Assembly: GCA_026214975.1 (NCBI GenBank)
Contig: CM047806.1
Location: 80,027,599-80,091,598 of the forward strand
Length of the DNA: 64,000 nucleotides
Origin: Gentiana macrophylla
Taxonomy: Eukaryota; Streptophyta; Magnoliopsida; Gentianales; Gentianaceae
Reading direction: 5' to 3'
The position numbers were made by a program, and so were the translations under genes. A model generated the notes under the pieces. It saw only the letters and a list, made by a program, of their open reading frames with translations. It did not search any database and was not told the origin of the DNA. Position 1 is the stretch's first letter; every line of letters starts with the position of its first letter. Positions 57,799-64,000 of the stretch are shown piece by piece.

Positions 57799-59252
57799 AT
57801 GAGCGTCCAGGGGATCCACGAAAGGATAATAATATACAAAGTTAAACAAGAATTAAGGATTTAAACAATAGCAAAACAATTGTAGCAATTGTACGGTTAA
57901 TGTATGAAACATGCAAGGTAATATATATTGTAAAATAATGGACGGCAAGTATTGTAAAATAATATATGAAGACTTAAATTAATATGTAAATGCTAAACAT
58001 ATGAAATATGTAAACTTGTATACCTTTTAAAAGGTTTTGAATTTGAGGAATGAAAGTTGAAGATACAAATGTTGTGAAAGAACTCGCGTCTTTGGATTTG
58101 CTCTTTGGATTTGCTTAATAAAAATATATAGCTAAAGTTTGCTTTGTATGTACTCTGCTGAGACAATTACAGAAGATAGAAAAATAGCAAAACAATTGTA
58201 GCAATTGTACGGTTAATGTATGAAACATGCAAGGTAATATATATTGTAAAATAATGGACGGCAAGTATTGTAAAATAATATATGAAGACTTAAATTAATA
58301 TGTAAATGCTAAAACATATGAAATATGTAAACTTGTATACCTTTTAAAAGGTTTTGAATTTGAGGAATGAAAGTTGAAGATACAAATGTTGTGAAAGAAC
58401 TCTCGTCTTTGGATTTGCTCTTTGGATTTGCTTAATAAAAATATATAGCTAAAGTTTGCTTTGTATGTACTCTGCTGAGACAATTACAGAAGATAGAAAC
58501 TTTGAAAATGCAAAATGTAAAATATATTCTGAGCCCCTCTGAAGTCTGTCCTTCCCCCCTCTATTTATCCTGAAGATAGAATAATTGTAGTGGTGTAATA
58601 ATGTAGAGTCATGTTTGCTTTTGTGAGTGGTGTCTGCCATAATGGTATGGCTGAGCTGTTGTTTTGTCGTCTTGCTTGAAGTGATGCCCATTATTTTCGA
58701 GTGGGGTCTTGTATTGTCTTGTCATGTCTGCCAATGCATAGTGGAAGACTTTTGCTGAGTCGTCTTTTGTCGTTTTGTGATGAATAATCTTCTTTAATTT
58801 TTTAGTGACGTCGTGTCATGTCTGCCATGTTGATTTTTGCGAAGCTGTGTATTGTCGTCTTCTGGGAAGTGTTGTAGCGTAGTCTTTGCTGAGTCTTGTG
58901 TAACTGTGTGTATTTCGTTCGTATGTAAATTATATGTATTTGTAGGTATATATATATATATAATTTTTGTAGTGATGTGTGTGTTCGTATATATGTGTGT
59001 GCATAATATAGTAATGTATACTTATTAATGTGTGCATAAAATACGTATGGATATATATCATAGGTGGAAAGTATTGTTTTTGAGTGAGTGGTGCAGGTAA
59101 CATTGTCTAGTGTAGTTTGTGTATTTGTATTGTAGTGCTTGTATTTTTGTAGTGTATTGTTTGTGTAAGCATCAAATTTTTCTAACTTCGTTTCTCTTTT
59201 TTTTTTTTTTTTTAAAGCAATGGTGAATAATCTTCGTCTTCCTCACCATCGT
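57799..59252 (-). promoter_or_regulatory. Pararetrovirus intergenic and leader region
   Basis: No gene. It lies between the primer site and the last viral-type ORF, as the large intergenic region of Caulimoviridae does. A candidate TATA box on the minus strand (GGATAAATAGAGG, around 58557-58570) precedes the leader. A 316-bp direct duplication occupies 57867-58498. A long T run (about 59198-59213) and a short TA repeat (about 58947-58960) also occur. Confidence 0.6.
57867..58498 (-). repeat. Direct duplication of 316 bp in the leader
   Basis: Units 57867-58182 and 58183-58498 are almost identical, differing by a few bases. A ~30-bp piece of the unit (acaaatgttgtgaaagaact) occurs a third time at 57736, at the insertion border. 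Confidence 0.9.
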
Positions 59253-60513
59253 TAATCGATGCTGATTGAACCTGATAGTGATGTTTGTGAAGTAGAGGCA
59301 TATTGTGATAGAATTTGTTGTAACTCCTCATCTGCTTTTGATGCGGATAATAAGGTCGCCATTTGTGCTTTCTTTACGAAAATCTTGTAGTTGCGTGAGG
59401 TTGTATTTTATTTTCTTTGGTGTCTTTGTAATGTTTGTAACCATTCTTCCATGTTTGATGGTAGTAGACTTTTGACGATATTGCATTTCTCCCACCATCT
59501 TACCCTAAATCTTCTTCGGATTAGCGGCAAAGGATGATCGAGAATAATCTAAATACCGCTTTACGATCCATGGTAGATAGAATTTTGTACAAAATGTTGC
59601 GAATGCGTGAAATCTTTTACGCCTCGGAAGGTTTGTACTTTGCTTTAAAAATGTTGAAGGATTCGAGCACAATCGTTTTTGTATTTTGCATCGAACCGAA
59701 ACATTCCCACCACTGAACCCACCATGATGGAAAGTTTGAAATTTAATTTTGTCTTTGTATCGAAGTGCAACAACCAAGTATGTTGATTGTTTTGATTTTG
59801 TATGAAGAATGCATTAAACCATGCCCTTTGATACTCCAGAGTAGTTGAATGTAATTGTATAAAAGGTTGTTCTTTGTATTCTTCTGGTAATGCAATAGGC
59901 GCCGAAGGAGCAAAGATACCAATCTCTTGGGGAAATAACTCTATGAATTTTGCATGTTGAAAATGCAGGTGTGGTTTGGTTATTTTCATAGTATTTGTGA
60001 TCAAAACTTCTTCGATTGGGTAGCTTGTAAGATTGTTTGGTAAAAAATTGGGGTTTTATGTAAATCCCAAGGTTTGTAAAACCATCATGTTCCAAAATAT
60101 TGTTGTATGGATTGAAAAGGATCTTGGCATTGGAAACCGGCTTCAACCATGGTAATATTTTGTGAGTATGGTTTAATTGTATAAACTGTTTTTTGTGTTC
60201 TTGTGGGTTGTGTGGTAGAAGGTTTTGTGAGTGATTGGAATGAATTTGAGGTCAAAACAATGGGTTTTGTCGATGATGATGCTGGGTGTCTTGATGATGG
60301 TGCTGTAGGTCTTGGTGATGATGATAATGGTAGGGGCAGTTGTAGGAGTTTTTGTGTGTTTGGTGGAGTTTGGGTTAAATGCATTTGTATAAATCTTGTT
60401 TCTTCTATGTTGGCGTCATGTTCTTCTTTGATTGCGATGTCAGCCCAAGACATTTTTGGTTTTGTAATATTTGTATTTGCTGTGTTTTTCCCTTTGTCAA
60501 CTTTTGGGGCCAT
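59253..60513 (-). pseudogene. Caulimovirid-like ORF downstream of pol (broken)
   Basis: Starts at ATG 60511-60513, overlapping the end of the pol frame by about 15 nt. An N-terminal, Pro/Ser/Thr-rich segment (60085-60513) follows a MSWADIA string. At least two frameshifts (about 60085-60146 and 59950-60004) precede a region with AWFNAFFIQNQNNQHTW and LPWIVKRYLDYS, and a C-terminal stretch ending ..SISID near 59253. I recognise this layout from ORFs following pol in plant endogenous caulimovirid-type sequences but cannot assign a function. Confidence 0.6.
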
Positions 60514-61398
60514 CAGATCTATCTTGTAGGAATTCGCGGGTAAGAAAATCTGGGACTGAATTTGTATCTCCGTTTATGAATTCAATATCAAAATCAAAAA
60601 TGCTTAAAATTGCTTGCCATCGTGCAAATATTTGCTTTGATGCAAGGTTTTGTACATATTTTTGTAAAATTTCTTTTGCACTTTTGCAATCTATACGTAA
60701 TAAAAACTTTTTGTTTAGTAAATCACTTTGAAATTTCTGAATGCATAAAACAATGCTTAAAATTTCCTTTTATTGTAGAATAATTCTTTTGTGTATCATT
60801 CCAATGTGTGATGTAAATCGAACAATTAGTTCGTTAGAATCTTGTTTTCGCTTCAAGATTCCACCATAACTATGTCGAAGCATCAGTTTTACTATTTTAT
60901 GTAGTGTTGGATCCGCTAGGTGTAGACAAGGAATTTCTCGTGACTTGTTTTTAATTTGCTGTATAATTTTGTATGTGTTGAATTCAAGGTGTAGGATTTG
61001 TTTTTAATCGGTCATGAAGCGGTTTTGTTATTATTCGCTTAGATTTGGGTAAAAGTCTAGAACATAGTTTAAACATCCTAAGAAGCGTTGTAGTTGTTTT
61101 TGTCGGGTTATTTTATCCGGAAATTTTGCGGTGAAATTTAGCGATCTTTCTATGGGTGTAATTGTTCCTTGAGTAATATAGTGCCCAAGAAATCTTATTT
61201 TTGTTTGGAAAAGCGACATTTTAGGTTGGATATTACTAAACCGCTTTTCTCAATTACATATAAAAATGTTTTTAAGTGTTTGAAATGTTCATCAATAGTT
61301 TTGGAAAATATAAGTACATCATCAATATATACAATACAAAATGTTGAGTAATCATTGAATATGTCATTCATAATTCTTTGGAATTTGAAGGAGCATTT
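60498..61398 (-). pseudogene. Caulimovirid-like RT C-terminus and RNase H (broken)
   Basis: Continues pol after the 61399 stop. Two small frameshifts lie within the first ~30 nt. A YIDD catalytic box is at about 61315-61330. The frame at 61031-61219 holds the RT connection region (FLGHYITQG, FLGCLNYV). Stops near 61020 and 60770 break the RNase H, whose last part (about 60530-60735) reads SKQIFARWQAILSIFDFDIE and ends in FLTREFLQ, a typical caulimovirid RNase H end. Confidence 0.85.
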
Positions 61399-63003
61399 TT
61401 AAGCGAAAGGCAATACATTCCATTGGTATTGTCCAAACGGAACTGTAAAAATTTGCTTTATATATCTGTCTGTTGGCTTTATTTGTATTTGCCAGAAACC
61501 TGATTTCATGTCAAATTTTGAGAATATGAAAGCGTCATGGAGTTTATTTAAAAGGTCCTTTTTATTAGGTATGGGATAACGAATCCATTTTAATGCCTTG
61601 TTAAGTGGTTTATAATTAATGACGAGCCTAGGAGTTCCCCTCTCGATTTCGGATGCTTTATTAACATAAAAAGCAGAACAACTCCAAGGTGATCTGGTTT
61701 TAGAGATTAATTTTTTAGTTTCAAGATCTTGTATTTCTTTTCTACAAAATTGTTCAAGGTCTTTATTCATTTGTATTGGCCGGGCTTTAGTAGGTATATC
61801 TTTTTCTTGAAAAGATATGTCATAGGGCAGATCAACCATATGTTGCTTTCTATTCCAGAAAGCATTTGGTAGTTCGGCACAAACTTTTAATGTAAATATT
61901 TTTTGTAACCGTAGTATTTTTTCTTTTATTGTGGGTTGGTTAAGCAACCTATTGATTCGTTGTAAGGAAGCATCCTTTTGTAATTCATTTAGCTGAAATT
62001 GTTTGTTATATATTATATTAGTGATGGTGTTTTCATGTATAGATGAAGCTTTTAATAAATTTAAACTTTTAGTTCTTGGTTTTTCTAAAAACGGAAATTT
62101 GTGTTTCTTATTATTTATTTTAAAGGTAATGGAATCTGGACAAACTTTGTATGGGGTGATAAGGTTTATGAATGGAGTGCCAAGGATTACGGAATGATGA
62201 ATATCGTTGACAACTACAAAGGACGTCAGTAAAGAGACCCCGTCATTTATTATGGAAGCTTCCGTTTTTGCAGAGATTTTTATTTTTGACTTGTTTGCTG
62301 CTGAAATTTTCTCATGGGTTTGCTCTAGGAATTTTATAGGGACAAACCCTTCTTTTATACAATTTAAGTCTGCTCCAGTATCAAATAGTGCGATAGTATT
62401 AAATTCAAAATCATTTAAGAATTTGATTGTAATGTTTATGATATATTTTCTCGATGTAATTTCTTTTAAGACAAAAAGGAAATCAGTTGGGGTTGTTGTA
62501 ATGTTTTGCAGTTCTTGGGTAATATCTGCATTTTCAGTATGAGTGTCACTATTGTCTTTTATTGTTTCAATAATAGTTTTAATTAATAATGAATCATTTT
62601 TTTGTTTTTCTTTTAACTCTTTTAATTCAATTTTTATTTCTTTAATTTGTTTTTGTAGATCATAATTTTTAATATTATCCTTTTTATTTTTATTTTTATT
62701 TAGGATTGTCGTTAAATCATAAGTACTTTTGGAAGTACTTGGTGCTAATGGTGCATGTTTAAGAGTGTCTAATAATTTTTCGAGGTATTGTTGTTGTATA
62801 GCTGGGTCACTAATCTGTTGTAATATGTCAATAAAGATTTGTTGTTCTTTGGAGATAACATTTAGCATTTTTTCATTGTCTTCTTCTGATTCAGAAGTAC
62901 TTGTTAATGTATCGTCTATCTTTGCCTTTCCATTGTCATCTGTGATTTCTTCATTAGTTGTGTCACTATCAGAATCTATGAGTAAGTTTGAGATTTTGTT
63001 CAT
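61399..63003 (-). CDS. Caulimovirid-like protease and RT N-terminal part, 534 aa
   Basis: An open frame starting MNKISNLLIDSDS. The N-terminal ~190 residues are acidic then Lys-rich and coiled-coil-like. The aspartic protease follows, with IALFDTGADLNCI (DTG intact) and VILGTPFINLI. The RT begins at about residue 380: QKDIPTKARPIQMN-type, SPWSCSAFYVNK, PRLVINYKPLNKALK and FSKFDMKSGFWQIQI. It ends early at PFGQYQWNVLPFA followed by TAA, just before the second half of RT. The DMKSGFWQI pattern is characteristic of Caulimoviridae, not of LTR elements. No integrase is present anywhere in this unit. Confidence 0.9.
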   Translation of the reverse strand: MNKISNLLIDSDSDTTNEEITDDNGKAKIDDTLTSTSESEEDNEKMLNVISKEQQIFIDILQQISDPAIQQQYLEKLLDTLKHAPLAPSTSKSTYDLTTILNKNKNKKDNIKNYDLQKQIKEIKIELKELKEKQKNDSLLIKTIIETIKDNSDTHTENADITQELQNITTTPTDFLFVLKEITSRKYIINITIKFLNDFEFNTIALFDTGADLNCIKEGFVPIKFLEQTHEKISAANKSKIKISAKTEASIINDGVSLLTSFVVVNDIHHSVILGTPFINLITPYKVCPDSITFKINNKKHKFPFLEKPRTKSLNLLKASSIHENTITNIIYNKQFQLNELQKDASLQRINRLLNQPTIKEKILRLQKIFTLKVCAELPNAFWNRKQHMVDLPYDISFQEKDIPTKARPIQMNKDLEQFCRKEIQDLETKKLISKTRSPWSCSAFYVNKASEIERGTPRLVINYKPLNKALKWIRYPIPNKKDLLNKLHDAFIFSKFDMKSGFWQIQIKPTDRYIKQIFTVPFGQYQWNVLPFA

Positions 63004-64000
63004 AATGTCATCTTAGACTTAGTTCATTAAGCTTTCTTTTAATTTCTGATAATATCTTTGTATGTCCTTTTTTTGTGGCATCTATAACATTCAATGTCTT
63101 TTCTCCAATTTGGTTTTGACGTATTGTACTTTTTATTTTTATAGAAATTATTGTTTGAGGTCTTTTATTTGCTTGTTACTTCAGTATAAATTCTATTAGT
63201 TGATAGGGTTTTTGTTTTGAAAAGTGGGTTTTTGCAATCTCCTTGCAAGAGGAAATATTTTTAAAAGGATTGTTGTCAAATTGTTGACAAAAGTTCCAAG
63301 TTCTAAATTAGCCTTTTTCATTTCCCATTTTATGTGTTTCGAAGTTTTAAGTCTTGGCATATTTTCATTCCTTCTTGTTGAATTACAACGACAAGTTGTC
63401 CATAAGTGTATTGATCGTATGGAATTATTTGGATACCCGAATTCTCTCGAATTCTATTTCTAACTTTTTCCCCTAATAAGGTTGGTAATCCTGCTAGGAA
63501 TTTTTCTTTCCAAAATGGTTGATTGGAATCATCCCTTTGCATTAATCTTGTGAGGAAATTATTTTTATACCATTGGAAATCACTAAGTTTTTTACAGCGT
63601 AGATTTGAAAGTAGTTCGAGATTTCTTTCTTTTAATTTTCTTTGGATCTCCAAGAAAATGTATTGAAATAGTATGTATTAATGTGGATCTGAGATCCTGT
63701 AGAGGTTCTTGTTGGTCATCAAGGATCGATTTTGTTCTTCATCATATTTTAGTGAATTAAGTATTTGGTCATGTTGGTCGGATGTTAAATAAAAATCCCA
63801 CCATCCTTTTAATTGTCTGAAAAAACTGCAATTAGAAGTTCTGCGATGAGTCCTATCTTGGACTCCGTCTTTGCGTTCTGTAAGCATTTGCGACCATAGT
63901 CATTTGTTGTAGGAAGGATAGAATTTGATATTCGTTCATAGTATCTAAGTTCCAATTGTAAGCAGATGATGCATTAAAGCGGTTTTGAGTTTGAGTTTCA
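63004..64000 (-). pseudogene. Caulimovirid-like capsid region (partial, broken)
   Basis: Upstream of pol on the minus strand. Strings LKGWWDFYLTSDQ (63678-63887 frame), FWKEKFLAGLP and YGQLVVVIQQEGMKI (63330-63653 frame) fit the coat protein of caulimovirids. A zinc-knuckle remnant (CYRCHKK) at about 63070-63100 is disrupted by a run of seven A that shifts the frame before the His. Frame breaks also lie near 63660 and 63890. The gene runs off the right edge, so the start, and any movement protein, are outside the window. Confidence 0.8.

Noticed and set aside
58500..64000. Ty3/gypsy element on the minus strand
   Set aside because: No integrase or LTR is present, and the RT, RNase H and capsid strings are of caulimovirid type.

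Overview
This window is repeat-rich nuclear DNA of a flowering plant, most likely a eudicot. I found no ordinary host gene, rRNA or tRNA gene. The lineage call rests on the element mix: Sirevirus-like Ty1/copia, Athila-like Ty3/gypsy with a tRNA-Asp primer site, a Tekay/Del-type chromovirus, a CACTA transposon end, and an endogenous caulimovirid (pararetrovirus). I cannot name the species.

Layout. 1-6416 is a decayed Copia element on the minus strand (gag, protease, integrase, RT and RNase H all recognisable) with a truncated 5' LTR. 6417-6739 is a fragment of another LTR. 6740-12901 is a minus-strand, non-autonomous Gypsy element with two dissimilar LTRs and a non-coding interior. 12902-13541, 23585-26580 and 39043-40643 are pieces of one older plus-strand Copia-derived element that has gag-linker sequence and an extra ORF but no pol. 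Two elements interrupt it: a non-autonomous LTR element (13542-23579), which itself carries a solo LTR (20504-22041) in its 3' LTR, and a complete Athila-like element (26581-39037, TSD GTTAG). A minus-orientation solo LTR (40644-42073) and a second, diverged copy of the extra ORF (42074-43295) follow. A CACTA end begins at 43296. A complete minus-strand chromovirus (44319-53085, TSD CCCAG) comes next, then non-coding AT-rich DNA, a 60-bp-period minisatellite (about 55585-57270), a poly-A tract and a long TA repeat. From 57737 to the right edge lies a minus-strand caulimovirid insertion, with its primer site and duplicated leader at the left and its capsid gene running off the window.

How it works together. 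The complete elements (Copia-1, Athila-like, chromovirus) encode or once encoded the usual gag-protease-RT-RNase H-integrase set, and all carry inactivating breaks. The non-autonomous elements have LTRs and primer sites (and, in two of them, a PPT) but no pol; they could only have moved with proteins supplied in trans. Their interiors are the most interesting part of the window. Both the plus-strand element (16318-19296) and the minus-strand Gypsy element (9985-10635) contain series of stem-loops whose loops are conserved while the stems change in a compensatory way. That pattern suggests selected RNA structure and is my main candidate for an undescribed system. All structures were read by eye; no folding or database search was run.
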